Assembly: GCF_003721245.1 (NCBI RefSeq) | Contig: NZ_RIZG01000009.1 | Coordinates: 1-59,918 of the forward strand | DNA: 59,918 nucleotides | Source of the DNA: Marinomonas hwangdonensis | GTDB taxonomy: Bacteria; Pseudomonadota; Gammaproteobacteria; Pseudomonadales; Marinomonadaceae | Direction of reading: 5' to 3' | Shown: positions 44,916 to 54,848 of the stretch, piece by piece | How positions within the stretch are numbered: the stretch's first letter is position 1 | Layout of the letters: each line of letters starts with the position of its first letter | The notes under the pieces: model-generated | What the model saw: the letters and a program-made list of their open reading frames with translations, nothing else | Told to the model about the DNA's origin: nothing | The model's database searches: none | Program-made: the position numbers and the translations under genes

Positions 44916-47900
44916 TTACATCAGGTTTCTCAACTCACGAATCGCCACCGTCACCATAGCAAGCGATAAGTCGCTTTCCGCTTTTATTTCATTAAAAGTG
45001 GTGTGGTAGTGGTGAACGCTGTCGCTGTTTGATTCACGCCAATGTGATAAGCGCTCCTCGAGTTTCTTGATGTCTGCACTTGATTGAATAACCTCTTGAG
45101 TGAGGGTTCGTAAACTGTTATCGATTTCATCGCCCAGTCCACCTTTCGCACGTCGTTGCCACATGTCATCAGCGGTTAATGCACTGACCTTATTACGTAA
45201 CCAATGAAGCTCTAAGTCCATTTCTAGGGCAAAATACGTTTGAGCAACATCGAGCACTTCGGTTCCGGTATTTGTTGCAACCCGAATAATATCCAATCCA
45301 TAGAATAAGTAATGCAACGAAGACAATCTTTCCGCCACATCGGCGGGGATATTTTGCTCAACCAATTTAGCCGCCATATCCGCTAAATGCGACTGGCTGG
45401 ATTCCGTCAAAATGGCTTGCATATTCGCTCTAATTACTTCAACACCGGGCTTGTAGGTGTCTTTTAAGCGTTGAATAGACATATTGTCACGCGTGTTACG
45501 CAACAACCACAAAGTGGTGCGTTCTACGAGGCCCTGTATTTGAATGAGTAAATCATTCAATACGGAGTTTGACACTGTGAAGTCTAGTTCGTTGATCGCA
45601 CTCCATAAGTCAGAGATACCGAAGATATCTTCTGCTGCCATGTAAGCGCGCACAATATTAAGCGCTGACGCACTCGTTTCCTCTTGCACGTATGTCGTGA
45701 AAGTTGGGCCCATGCGGTTGCCAAGGTTATTCGTTACGTGGCCTGCGATGATTTCCTGAATCAAGGGATGTGACGCCATTAGACCACCAAAATGCTTGGT
45801 GAGTTGGGTTGGGAAATATTCGTTGATTTGCGTTGTTAAATCAACGTCTTCACCAATACCGTCTTCTACTAATTGCTCAGAAAGCTTGATTTTGGAATAC
45901 GCCAACAGAACGGAAATCTCAGGACGAGTTAAACCAAGCCCTTTATTCAAGCGTCTCTTGATTTGAGCATCGCTTGGCAAGTATTCGATTTCACGGTTTA
46001 AACGGCCTTCTCGAACCAAAGACTGAATTAGGCGCCAATGATCAGCTAAGCGCTCAGGTGCTTGCGCATTCGCCAAAGACAGCACGTGGCTTTGGCCACG
46101 GTTATGGCGCAAGACTAGCTTGCCCACTTCGTCCGTCATCTCTGCTAACAAGCTATTGCGTTGTTTTTCGGTTAGATCACCATTTTCCACCACGCGGTTA
46201 AGTAGGATCTTGATGTTTACTTCGTGATCCGAGCTGTCTACTCCCGCCGAATTATCAATAGCGTCCGTGCTGATTAAGCCGCTTTTTTGCGCAAATTCAA
46301 TACGACCTAGTTGAGTTAGCCCTAAGTTACCGCCTTCGCCAACGATTTTGCAACGCAGCTCTTTGCCGTTAACGCGCAGACCGTTATTTGCACTGTCTCC
46401 AGCATCCGCATGAGACTCTGTCTCAGATTTAACGTAAGTACCGATACCGCCATTCCAAAGCAGATCTACGGGCGCTTTTAAGATGGCATTGATCAAATCA
46501 GTGGGCGCCATGGATTTGACGTTGCCTTCGATACCTAATGCTTTACGGATGTCGGCATTGATCGGAATGGACTTCGCAGAGCGATTGAAAATACCGCCGC
46601 CTTTTGAAATCAGCTCTTTGTTGTAATCTTCCCAAGACGAGCGTGGCAACTTGAACATACGCTCGCGCTCAACAAAAGACGTTGCCGCATCTGGTGTGGG
46701 GTCAATGAAGATATGCATGTGGTTAAAGGCTGCGACTAGACGAATGTGTTTTGACAGCAGCATACCGTTACCGAAAACGTCTCCCGCCATGTCACCGATG
46801 CCCACTGTAGTAAAGTCTGTGGTTTGGCAATCAATGCCAATTTCTTTGAATTGACGTTTAACCGATTCCCAAGCACCGCGCGCCGTTATGCCCATTTTCT
46901 TATGGTCGTAACCATTAGAGCCACCCGATGCAAAGGCATCGCCTAACCAGAAACCGTATTTCGCTGAAATGCTGTTCGCCAAATCAGAGAAAGTGGCCGT
47001 GCCTTTATCAGCGGCGACAACCAAGTATGGGTCGTCTTCGTCGTAACGAAGAACCGACAGTGGAGGAACCACTTCGTTTTGGACAAGGTTGTCTGTGATG
47101 TCGAGTAAACCACTGATAAAGGTGGTGTAGCAATGAACAACTTCAGCTTGTACTTCTTCACGAGAAGCATTCTTTTTGAGTTGTTTTGCGACGAAACCGC
47201 CTTTAGCGCCAGAAGGAACAATAACGGCGTTTTTCACCATCTGGGCTTTTACTAGGCCAAGTACTTCAGTACGGAAGTCTTCCATACGATCAGACCAACG
47301 CAGACCACCACGTGCGACTTTGCCACCACGCATGTGAACACCTTCTACCCAAGGTGCGTAAACGAAAATTTCGAATTTTGGTCGTGGTAATGGCACCGCA
47401 GGAATAAGCGACGGGTCTAATTTGAAGGACACGTAGCCTTTCGTTTTACCTTCGTCATTGGCTTGATAGAAGTTGGTACGCAACATGGCCTGAATGACAG
47501 ACAGGTAGTGTTTCAGGATGCGATCTTCGTCAAGGTTAGCCACTTGATCCAATTCTGCGACAATTTTATCGAGAATTTTTTGCTCTTTTTCGTCGCGTTT
47601 TGTGTTGAGACTTGGGTCAAAGCGTTGTTCAAATAATTGCACAAGTAAACGAGCGATAGGCGCGTTTTTCTCAAGCGTCTGTTGCATGTATTGCAAAGAA
47701 AACGGTATTTGTAGCTGCATCAAGTATTTCGTTAAGGCACGCAACATAGTGACTTGGCGCCATGTTAAAGAAGCGTTCAGAACCAGTGCATTGAAGCGGT
47801 CGTTTTCGACGCTGCGATGGAATACTTGATTGAAAGCGTCTTGGAATGCCATGCGTTGGGCATTTTTCTCGAGATTCACATCAGCGTCTACACTGATGGC

Positions 47901-49733
47901 AAACTCAACCACCCAAGTGTTAGTGGAGCCATCGCCATCTTGATCCAGCTCGTAAGGACGCGCTTCAAGCACACGCAATCCCATGTATTCTAAAATAGGT
48001 AATACATCGGACAAGATAAGTGTGGTGCCCGATCCGTAGATCTTAAAGAAATAGTGATTTTTTACTTGGCCAACTTGGCGATAAAGATGCGTAGAAATGT
48101 CACCCTCACTGCCCAATTGACTCAATCGCTCAATGTCTAACACGGCGGCATTAGGAGAAAAGTCTTCTCGGTAGGCCGCTGGTAGATAAGGCGCATAACT
48201 GTTAAAAAGTTGGTTGCCACTTTCTTCACCGTGATTTTTGTGCAGTGCCATGAGTAACTTGTCTTCCCATGAACTCATTGCATCCTGCATCTTGCGCTGA
48301 ATGTCTTCGGCGTCGATTGTGGGGCTGTTTTTTGGGTCTGCAATCTGAATGGTGAAGTTGACTCGTGCCAATACCAGCTGAGAGAACTGTACGTTAAATT
48401 CAGAGCTGGTTCCGTTACAAGCGTCCATTAAGATATCTTGCATCTTGATACGCAATTCTGTGTTGTAACGATCTCTTGGTACGTAGACCAAAGCATTCAA
48501 GAAACGGCCGTAAATGTCTTTACGCAAAAAGACGCGTAATTGGCGACGCTCTTGGATCGCTAAAATGCTTTCAATGGTGTTGAAGAGTTCATCCACTGGG
48601 GCTTGCAACATTTCATCACGTGGGTAGCTGTTGAGAATGTGCTTAAGGTTTTTACCTTTGTGGCTGTTTGGATCCACATTCGCTTTTTCTACAATGATGT
48701 CGAGCTTTTTGCGCAACAGTGGAACATCCTGCAAGCGGGCAATGTAAGCTGCAGAAGAGTACAAGCCAAAGAAGCGCCACTCACCAATGACATTGCCTTT
48801 TTTATCAAAGCGTTTGATGCCTAAATAGTCTAAATGCACCGGACGATGGACTGTTGAAATGGCGGTGGATTTAGTCAAGATAAGGATGTTAGTGCTATCA
48901 ACCGCAAGCTTGGCAAGATTGTCATGTAAGACAATGTCTCGTTTCACTTTCTTGTCATCTAGATCGCGGAAGGTACCCAATCCTGAACCGTCAACAAGTT
49001 TAAGATGTGTTTCGTTTCCTTCAATTGCAAGATCGTACGCGCGAAAGCCAATGAAGGTGAAATGATCGTTTTCTACCCAGCGTAAAAAATCAAGAATTTC
49101 TTGGTGCTCATCGTTGCCTTTTAAATGATCAAGCTGAGCAGATTCTTCAATGATGCTGTTCAGCTTGCTCTTCATTGTCGGCCAGTCTGCTACCGTCTTT
49201 TTGACATCTTTCAAGCTGTTAAGCAGTTCTTTTTTGATGTTTTCAAGTAAGTTGACGTCGGATAGGCGGTCGATTTCGAAACGCATTAATGATTCTTGTG
49301 CTTCCGATGCCATGTTAATGCGAATAAGATCGCCTTTTTCATTACGATCAACGGGCACAGCAGGGTGTGAGGTCATGTGTATGGTATGACCTAGACGAAC
49401 CAATGCCATATTAAAAGAAGACACTAAGAAAGGCATGTCACTGGTCAATACTTCTATCACAGTGTGCGTAGATTGCCAGCTATGTTCTTCGTAGTTCGGA
49501 TTGTAAACACGAACTTTAGGCTGGTTATTTGGACGTTGTTGTAGGAAATCCCATAGGCAAACGATGGTGCCGTAAAGGTTTTCAATAGATTCGTTGGCCA
49601 GATCTTCCGTCAGTGAGTCCTGGAAGTACAAATGGGCCAGTTGGATAATGTTTTCGGCTTCAGCCTTGTTGAAGTGTTCGTTAATTTCGACTTCAACGCG
49701 TTCGATTAATTCATTTTTTTTGTAATCGGTCAT
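44916..49733 (-). CDS. gdhB: NAD-specific glutamate dehydrogenase, large type
   Basis: This giant 1605-residue enzyme deaminates glutamate to 2-oxoglutarate and ammonia, the catabolic exit of arginine nitrogen. It is the GDH-180 type described in Pseudomonas and Streptomyces. A long N-terminal regulatory region with ACT-like segments (residues 1 to about 700) comes before the catalytic core (about 750-1250; RGGLRWSDRMEDFRTEVLGL and VPSGAKGGFV contain substrate and catalytic residues, and KIVGEGGNLGLTQLGR the cofactor part). A helical C-terminal region follows. In P. aeruginosa, gdhB is induced by arginine through ArgR; here an ArgR-type gene is divergent from it. Confidence 0.95.
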   Translation of the reverse strand: MTDYKKNELIERVEVEINEHFNKAEAENIIQLAHLYFQDSLTEDLANESIENLYGTIVCLWDFLQQRPNNQPKVRVYNPNYEEHSWQSTHTVIEVLTSDMPFLVSSFNMALVRLGHTIHMTSHPAVPVDRNEKGDLIRINMASEAQESLMRFEIDRLSDVNLLENIKKELLNSLKDVKKTVADWPTMKSKLNSIIEESAQLDHLKGNDEHQEILDFLRWVENDHFTFIGFRAYDLAIEGNETHLKLVDGSGLGTFRDLDDKKVKRDIVLHDNLAKLAVDSTNILILTKSTAISTVHRPVHLDYLGIKRFDKKGNVIGEWRFFGLYSSAAYIARLQDVPLLRKKLDIIVEKANVDPNSHKGKNLKHILNSYPRDEMLQAPVDELFNTIESILAIQERRQLRVFLRKDIYGRFLNALVYVPRDRYNTELRIKMQDILMDACNGTSSEFNVQFSQLVLARVNFTIQIADPKNSPTIDAEDIQRKMQDAMSSWEDKLLMALHKNHGEESGNQLFNSYAPYLPAAYREDFSPNAAVLDIERLSQLGSEGDISTHLYRQVGQVKNHYFFKIYGSGTTLILSDVLPILEYMGLRVLEARPYELDQDGDGSTNTWVVEFAISVDADVNLEKNAQRMAFQDAFNQVFHRSVENDRFNALVLNASLTWRQVTMLRALTKYLMQLQIPFSLQYMQQTLEKNAPIARLLVQLFEQRFDPSLNTKRDEKEQKILDKIVAELDQVANLDEDRILKHYLSVIQAMLRTNFYQANDEGKTKGYVSFKLDPSLIPAVPLPRPKFEIFVYAPWVEGVHMRGGKVARGGLRWSDRMEDFRTEVLGLVKAQMVKNAVIVPSGAKGGFVAKQLKKNASREEVQAEVVHCYTTFISGLLDITDNLVQNEVVPPLSVLRYDEDDPYLVVAADKGTATFSDLANSISAKYGFWLGDAFASGGSNGYDHKKMGITARGAWESVKRQFKEIGIDCQTTDFTTVGIGDMAGDVFGNGMLLSKHIRLVAAFNHMHIFIDPTPDAATSFVERERMFKLPRSSWEDYNKELISKGGGIFNRSAKSIPINADIRKALGIEGNVKSMAPTDLINAILKAPVDLLWNGGIGTYVKSETESHADAGDSANNGLRVNGKELRCKIVGEGGNLGLTQLGRIEFAQKSGLISTDAIDNSAGVDSSDHEVNIKILLNRVVENGDLTEKQRNSLLAEMTDEVGKLVLRHNRGQSHVLSLANAQAPERLADHWRLIQSLVREGRLNREIEYLPSDAQIKRRLNKGLGLTRPEISVLLAYSKIKLSEQLVEDGIGEDVDLTTQINEYFPTQLTKHFGGLMASHPLIQEIIAGHVTNNLGNRMGPTFTTYVQEETSASALNIVRAYMAAEDIFGISDLWSAINELDFTVSNSVLNDLLIQIQGLVERTTLWLLRNTRDNMSIQRLKDTYKPGVEVIRANMQAILTESSQSHLADMAAKLVEQNIPADVAERLSSLHYLFYGLDIIRVATNTGTEVLDVAQTYFALEMDLELHWLRNKVSALTADDMWQRRAKGGLGDEIDNSLRTLTQEVIQSSADIKKLEERLSHWRESNSDSVHHYHTTFNEIKAESDLSLAMVTVAIRELRNLM

Positions 49734-50027
49734 TAGAACTCATCCCTCATGAGTGGTGTTCTTAATAAAACTAGTTCTGAAATTCGTTTTATGAAAGTAT
49801 TCAGTTCGGACTCTGTAGTGATTATTATGAAAATTAGACTCCTTTGATAGTTAATAACTTATCTAATAGCGACATGTTGTTATGGTGACGGGTTTATTGA
49901 GCCAAAAAAACCTTGCTCAACACGAAAAAAACCTTTGTTATCCATTTTAAACGAAATAAACTCCGTTTTTGTTCATACCTCACAGGATAATATTTTGTAC
50001 AAGAGTGAATTCGCATCAAGAGAAGTC
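49734..50027. other. Divergent promoter region, gdhB / argR-like regulator
   Basis: The 294 bases separate the leftward gdhB from the rightward regulator and should hold both promoters. I see no confident operator or terminator. An in-frame extension of the regulator to 49935 is not supported by a ribosome site. Confidence 0.45.
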
Positions 50028-51047
50028 ATGCAGGCGAGTAAAAAACCCCTAAAATACGGTTTTTTGCTGTTGCCGCACTATTCTATGCTGGGTTTTTCTT
50101 CTGCCATTGAAACATTGCACATGGCGAACTGGGTAACGGGTAAAGAGCTGTATTCCTTTTGCACTATTACCCATGAGGAAAGGACAATCCCTTCAAATAC
50201 GGGGGTTACAACGGTATCAGACTACCTCACGAGTGACGCGCCCAACGATCTAGACGCGATTTTTGTGTGTGGGGCGTCTCCCGTGATAAAAAGCGAAAGT
50301 CCGACTTTAGAAAATTGGATTAAAAAACAAGCGAAAAAAAAAGTAGGCTTAGGTGGAGTTTGTACTGGCAGCTATTTGCTAGCCAAAGCCGGGTTGCTGG
50401 ATGGGTATCGTGCAACGATACACTGGCGCAGTTTAGCCAATTTGCGCGATGAATTTTTACAGACCATTGTCTCGAACCATCTTTTTGAAGTAGACAGAGA
50501 TCGTTATACTTGCAGTGGCGGCACAGCAGCGATGGATATGATGTTGTTTCTTATCGGTAAGCAGCATGGCATGTCGCTTGCTAGCAATATATCTGAACAG
50601 TTTGTCTGCGAAAGAATTCGCACCCATGAGGATCCGCAGAGGATTCCACTCCAAGCGCGTATAGGCACTGGACAGCCAAAATTAGTAGAAGCGGTGCAAC
50701 TAATGGAAGCAAATATTCAGGAGCCTTTGTCTTCGGACGACATTGCTTTTCATGTTGGGGTGTCAAGACGCCATTTGGAAAGATTGTTCAAAAGCAATTT
50801 AGATATTGTGCCATCCCGTTATTATTTGGAGTTGCGTTTGCAGCACGCTAAACAGTTAATTTTGCAAACGGACAAAAGTATTGCGCAGGTTGGTGCAACC
50901 TGTGGGTTTGGGTCAGCGCCTCATTTCAGTACCACCTACAAAGGTTTTTTTGGCATCACACCACGTGAAGAGAGAAATAAAATTCACAATTTAAGTTTAG
51001 TGCCTGTCCAGTCGGACAAGAAAAGGAGGCAACTCTGGAAAAAGTAA
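50028..51047 (+). CDS. argR: ArgR-type GlxA/AraC-family transcriptional regulator
   Basis: The 339-residue protein has an N-terminal DJ-1/PfpI-like ligand domain (about 10-190, with the nucleophile-elbow region GLGGVCTGSYLLAKAGLLDG) and a C-terminal AraC DNA-binding domain (about 235-330; GVSRRHLERLFKSNL and TCGFGSAPHFSTTYKGFFG). This is the architecture of P. aeruginosa ArgR, which senses arginine and activates aot, gdhB and aru genes, and is unrelated to E. coli ArgR. The position between gdhB and an arginine-type ABC operon supports the same job. The ATG at 50028 has AGAGAAG upstream. Carnitine regulators (CdhR) share this fold and cannot be fully excluded. Confidence 0.82.
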   Translation: MQASKKPLKYGFLLLPHYSMLGFSSAIETLHMANWVTGKELYSFCTITHEERTIPSNTGVTTVSDYLTSDAPNDLDAIFVCGASPVIKSESPTLENWIKKQAKKKVGLGGVCTGSYLLAKAGLLDGYRATIHWRSLANLRDEFLQTIVSNHLFEVDRDRYTCSGGTAAMDMMLFLIGKQHGMSLASNISEQFVCERIRTHEDPQRIPLQARIGTGQPKLVEAVQLMEANIQEPLSSDDIAFHVGVSRRHLERLFKSNLDIVPSRYYLELRLQHAKQLILQTDKSIAQVGATCGFGSAPHFSTTYKGFFGITPREERNKIHNLSLVPVQSDKKRRQLWKK

Positions 51048-51064
51048 CTTAAAATGCCAGTCTA

Positions 51065-51100
51065 AGCTGTTATGGCAGTTATGTTTATGCCATTTTAGCT
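51065..51100. promoter_or_regulatory. Dyad-symmetric element between argR and aotP
   Basis: ATGGCA (51072-51077) and TGCCAT (51088-51093) form an inverted repeat around ten bases, and AGCT lies symmetrically at 51065-51068 and 51097-51100. No T-tract follows. A second palindrome, TGTAATTGTTACA, lies at 51140-51152, about 40 bases before the aotP start. Either could be an operator of the transport operon; the regulator is unproven. Confidence 0.4.
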
Positions 51101-51193
51101 AACAAGTGTGTTCGGCGTTTTAGTGCTGATTTCGTGTTGTGTAATTGTTACATACAACAATAATAAGTTTATAAAATAAAGAAGGTAGGAATC

Positions 51194-51961
51194 ATGTCAA
51201 AAGCCCCGGCGTTAGAACTCATTGATATCCACAAGACGTTTGGCGATGTTGAGGTGTTAAAAGGCATTTCTCTAAAAGCGTACGATGGTGACGTCATTTC
51301 AATTCTTGGCTCCAGTGGCTCAGGCAAAAGCACGTTTTTGCGTTGTATCAATATGCTTGAAAATCCGACTCGTGGAGACATTATTTTTAATGGCAATAAG
51401 CTGGATCTTGTTCCGGGCGATACGGACTTAGTGGCAAATAATATGCGTCAACTGACGCAGATGCGTCAGCAAATAGGGTTTGTTTTTCAAAGCTTTAATT
51501 TGTGGCCGCACATGACAATTTTGCAAAACGTTATGGAAGGCCCACTGAGTGTTTTAAAGCGCCCAAAACAGGAAGTGGCGGAGTACGCTGAGCACTTATT
51601 AAAAAAAGTAGGGATTGCTGAAAAGAAAAACATGTATCCTAATCAGCTATCTGGTGGGCAGCAGCAGCGAGTGGCGATTGCTAGAACCTTAGCGATGGAC
51701 CCACAAGTGATACTGTTTGACGAGCCTACGTCGGCCCTTGATCCTGAGCTAGTGGGTGAAGTGCTTGGTGTAATGCGTAACTTAGCGGAAGAGGGACGTA
51801 CCATGTTAATTGTCACCCATGAGATGAACTTTGCTCGAGATGTTTCTAGTGAAATCGTGTTTCTTCATCAAGGCGTTGTTGAAGAAAAGGGGACGCCAGG
51901 TGAAGTGTTTGGATCACCAAAGTCAGAACGTTGTAAGGCGTTTCTTTCTAGCGTGTTCTAG
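51194..51961 (+). CDS. aotP: Arginine/basic amino acid ABC transporter ATP-binding protein
   Basis: The 255-residue ATPase belongs to the HisP/GlnQ polar amino acid class. Walker [10 protein letters not shown] is at residues 39-47, the signature LSGGQQQR near 152-159, and Walker [15 protein letters not shown] follows. It contains the extra insert after Walker A seen in HisP/AotP-type proteins. It heads the operon, unlike Pseudomonas, where the ATPase comes later. Arginine/ornithine specificity is inferred from the neighbours argR, gdhB, astC and astE. Confidence 0.9.
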   Translation: MSKAPALELIDIHKTFGDVEVLKGISLKAYDGDVISILGSSGSGKSTFLRCINMLENPTRGDIIFNGNKLDLVPGDTDLVANNMRQLTQMRQQIGFVFQSFNLWPHMTILQNVMEGPLSVLKRPKQEVAEYAEHLLKKVGIAEKKNMYPNQLSGGQQQRVAIARTLAMDPQVILFDEPTSALDPELVGEVLGVMRNLAEEGRTMLIVTHEMNFARDVSSEIVFLHQGVVEEKGTPGEVFGSPKSERCKAFLSSVF

Positions 51962-52038
51962 TCTTTTTTGTGAAAACTGAGTACCAATCAAAACAAAAAT
52001 AGTGAATTAGTAAACAAATATTCCAAGGGGATTAAAAA

Positions 52039-52797
52039 ATGAAATTGAAAAAAATGGTGTTTGGATCGGCGTTATTGTTAACCGCAGCATTGACGACGGT
52101 TTCGTCACATGCGGCTGAAAAAGTACGCTTTGCGACAGAGGGTGCTTGGGCGCCTTTCAACTTTATTGATGAATCTGGTCAGCCACAAGGTTTCGATGTG
52201 GATATCGCTCGTGCTTTGTGTGCCAAGATGGCAGCTGATTGTGAAATCGTGACGCAAGACTGGGATGGTCTTATTCCTGGTTTAAAAGTGCGTAAATTTG
52301 ATGCCATTATTGCTTCCATGTCTATTACCGAAGACCGTTTGAAGGTGGTTGACTTCACTAATAAGTATTATTCCGGTGGTTTGCGTTTCTTGGGTCGTAC
52401 AGGTGAGCAATTTGATTTGGCTAACTTAGAAGGTAAAACGATTGGTGCACAACGTGCAACGCTTGGCGCTCAATACCTAGAAGATAATTTCACAGGCAAG
52501 GCGGATCTTAAATTCTATGATAACCAAGACAACGTATACCTTGACTTGATCTCTGGCCGTTTAGACATCGTTTTGTCTGATGAATTGCCTACTTATAACT
52601 GGTTGAAAACATCGGCTGATGGCTCAAAATTTGAGTTCAAAGGCGATGCGTTCATGAAAACAGACAATATAGCGATTGCTATCCGCCAAAATGACAAAAA
52701 GCTAAAAGAGAATCTGAATAAAGCGCTTGATGCGATTTTAGCGGACGGTACTTACCAAAAAATCAACGCTAAATACTTCCCGTTCTCTATCTACTAA
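52039..52797 (+). CDS. aotJ: Arginine/basic amino acid periplasmic binding protein
   Basis: The 252-residue protein of solute-binding family 3 has a signal peptide ending near residue 26 (SSHAAEKV). It has the ligand-fold segments FATEGAWAPFNFIDESGQPQ and GFDVDIARALCAKM, as in lysine/arginine/ornithine-binding ArgT and AotJ. Two cysteines (ALCAKMAADCE) fit the conserved disulfide of that group. An AAGGGG ribosome site precedes the ATG. A perfect 30-bp palindrome follows the stop, before the permeases. Confidence 0.9.
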   Translation: MKLKKMVFGSALLLTAALTTVSSHAAEKVRFATEGAWAPFNFIDESGQPQGFDVDIARALCAKMAADCEIVTQDWDGLIPGLKVRKFDAIIASMSITEDRLKVVDFTNKYYSGGLRFLGRTGEQFDLANLEGKTIGAQRATLGAQYLEDNFTGKADLKFYDNQDNVYLDLISGRLDIVLSDELPTYNWLKTSADGSKFEFKGDAFMKTDNIAIAIRQNDKKLKENLNKALDAILADGTYQKINAKYFPFSIY

Positions 52798-52814
52798 GCG
52801 TAGGTATTTCTTAG

Positions 52815-52844
52815 AGTTTTTCGGCACCTAGGTGCCGAAAAACT
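52815..52844 (+). terminator. Perfect 30-bp palindrome between aotJ and aotQ
   Basis: The arm AGTTTTTCGGCACCT (52815-52829) is followed directly by its exact reverse complement (52830-52844). No T-tract follows the stem on the plus strand, so it is more likely a 3'-end protector or partial stop that keeps binding-protein mRNA in excess than a complete terminator. Confidence 0.75.
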
Positions 52845-52873
52845 AACTTTTAAGCTTACTCTGAGAAAAAACT

Positions 52874-53563
52874 ATGATTAATCTTCATGGATTCGGCGAT
52901 CAGCTGCTCCAAGGTGCGGTCGTCACCATTGAGCTCGCGCTGTATTCGCTGTTTGTGGGTTTGATTTTGGGGCTACTGGGGGCGTCAGCAAAATTATCTT
53001 CTTATAAAGTCTTAAGATGGATTGCGCATGGCTACACCACTATTATTCGCGGTATTCCCGAGCTTCTAACCGTTCTGATTATTTATTTTGGCGCAACCAG
53101 TGTTCTTATGGCGATTGCCGGGCTGTTTGGTTACGACGAGTATATTGAGGTGGGAGCGTTCGCTGCTGGTGTTATCGCTCTGGGTTTAACATTCGGCGCT
53201 TATGCGACGGAAGTGTTTCGTGGTGCTCTGCAGGCGATTCCAAAAGGCCAGCATGAAGCGGCGACGGCTCTGGGTATGGGGCCAATCAGAAAGTTTTATC
53301 GGATTATTTTGCCACAGGTATGGCGAGTGGCATTACCAGGGTTAGGTAATCTATTTCTTGTTTTGCTAAAAGACACAGCCCTGGTGTCTGTGGTCGGTTT
53401 GGATGACATCATGCGTAAAGCCAATATTGCGGTAAGCAGTACCAAAGAACCGTTTCTATTTTATTTAGTGGCGGCCTTTATGTATCTCGCGCTGACCATT
53501 ATCTCCATGGTGTTTGTTTCCTATATGGAAAAACGTGCCAGCCGTGGTCTAACTAGGGGATAA
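52874..53563 (+). CDS. aotQ: Arginine/basic amino acid ABC transporter permease 1
   Basis: The 229-residue inner-membrane permease is of the HisQ/ArtQ class, with five or so membrane segments and the coupling loop EVFRGALQAIPKGQHEAATALGMG near residues 117-140, written here as a family region. It pairs with the next permease, three bases downstream. The Q/M assignment rests on order and size only. Confidence 0.9.
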   Translation: MINLHGFGDQLLQGAVVTIELALYSLFVGLILGLLGASAKLSSYKVLRWIAHGYTTIIRGIPELLTVLIIYFGATSVLMAIAGLFGYDEYIEVGAFAAGVIALGLTFGAYATEVFRGALQAIPKGQHEAATALGMGPIRKFYRIILPQVWRVALPGLGNLFLVLLKDTALVSVVGLDDIMRKANIAVSSTKEPFLFYLVAAFMYLALTIISMVFVSYMEKRASRGLTRG

Positions 53564-53566
53564 TGT

Positions 53567-54277
53567 ATGGATATTTCAGTCGTTATTGAGTACTTTCCTC
53601 GTTTATTAGAGGGTGCTTGGGTCAGCCTTCAGTTAGTGGCTTTATCTATTGTTTTGGGTGGTGCTTTTGCATTACCCATTGCATTAGCTAGGATTTCTCC
53701 TGTTGCTTGGATTCGAGCGATTCCTTTTGCTTATATCTTTTTCTTTCGTGGCACGCCTTTATTAGTGCAAATATTTTTGGTGTATTACGGGGCGTCACAA
53801 TTTGATGCCGTGCGAGAAAGTATGTTTTGGCCCATTCTTAGAGAGCCGTTTTGGTGTGCTATTATTGCTTTTACGTTAAATACTTCCGCTTATACGGCGG
53901 AGATTTTTCGTGGAGCTATTCAGGCCATTCCGCAGGGGGAAGTGGAAGCTTGTAAAGTGGTTGGCATGACGCGTGTGCAAATGTACAGACGCGTACTCTT
54001 GCCAAGAGCGTTTGGTATTGTCTTACCAGCTTACGGTAATGAAATCATCTTGATGCTTAAAGGCAGTGCGTTAGCCAGTACTATTACGATTTTGGATTTA
54101 ACAGGAATGGCTCGAACCATTATCGCTAGGACCTACACGCCAATGGAGATTTTTATTGCGGCAGGTGCGATTTATTTGATAATTAGTATTGTGATTATCG
54201 CGATCTTTCGCCAAATTGAGTTACGTCAAAACCGTTATCTGGGCACTTTATCCATTAAGGTGCCAGACAAAGGCTAA
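53567..54277 (+). CDS. aotM: Arginine/basic amino acid ABC transporter permease 2
   Basis: The 236-residue permease is of the HisM/ArtM class. Its coupling loop (AEIFRGAIQAIPQGEVEACK, then VVGMTRVQMYRRVLLP) is the expected ATPase contact. The ATG follows the upstream stop by three bases, so the permeases are co-translated. It ends the operon before a strong bidirectional terminator shared with the leftward P-II gene. Confidence 0.9.
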   Translation: MDISVVIEYFPRLLEGAWVSLQLVALSIVLGGAFALPIALARISPVAWIRAIPFAYIFFFRGTPLLVQIFLVYYGASQFDAVRESMFWPILREPFWCAIIAFTLNTSAYTAEIFRGAIQAIPQGEVEACKVVGMTRVQMYRRVLLPRAFGIVLPAYGNEIILMLKGSALASTITILDLTGMARTIIARTYTPMEIFIAAGAIYLIISIVIIAIFRQIELRQNRYLGTLSIKVPDKG

Positions 54278-54284
54278 CAATGAA

Positions 54285-54320
54285 AAACAAAAAAAGAGGC
54301 TGCGGCCTCTTTTTTTGTTT
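54285..54320. terminator. Bidirectional terminator, aotM / glnK
   Basis: The 16-base arms 54285-54300 and 54305-54320 are exact complements around TGCG, with a GAGGC/GCCTC core and A7/T7 tracts. It ends aotM rightward and the P-II gene leftward. Confidence 0.95.
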
Positions 54321-54342
54321 AACGTTAAGTAGACAACGTGAT

Positions 54343-54702
<360 letters not shown>

Positions 54703-54848
54703 TTATTTTATATAAAAATACCACTCTAATGAAAAAGTCGCCATAAAATGGCGGCTAATGAGCGATATATAAATTACTTTGGACGACACAAAGGGGCTTT
54801 GCTGGTTACAGTGTTCCTACAAAGCCTCTGCGGATTTATTTAGTCAGT

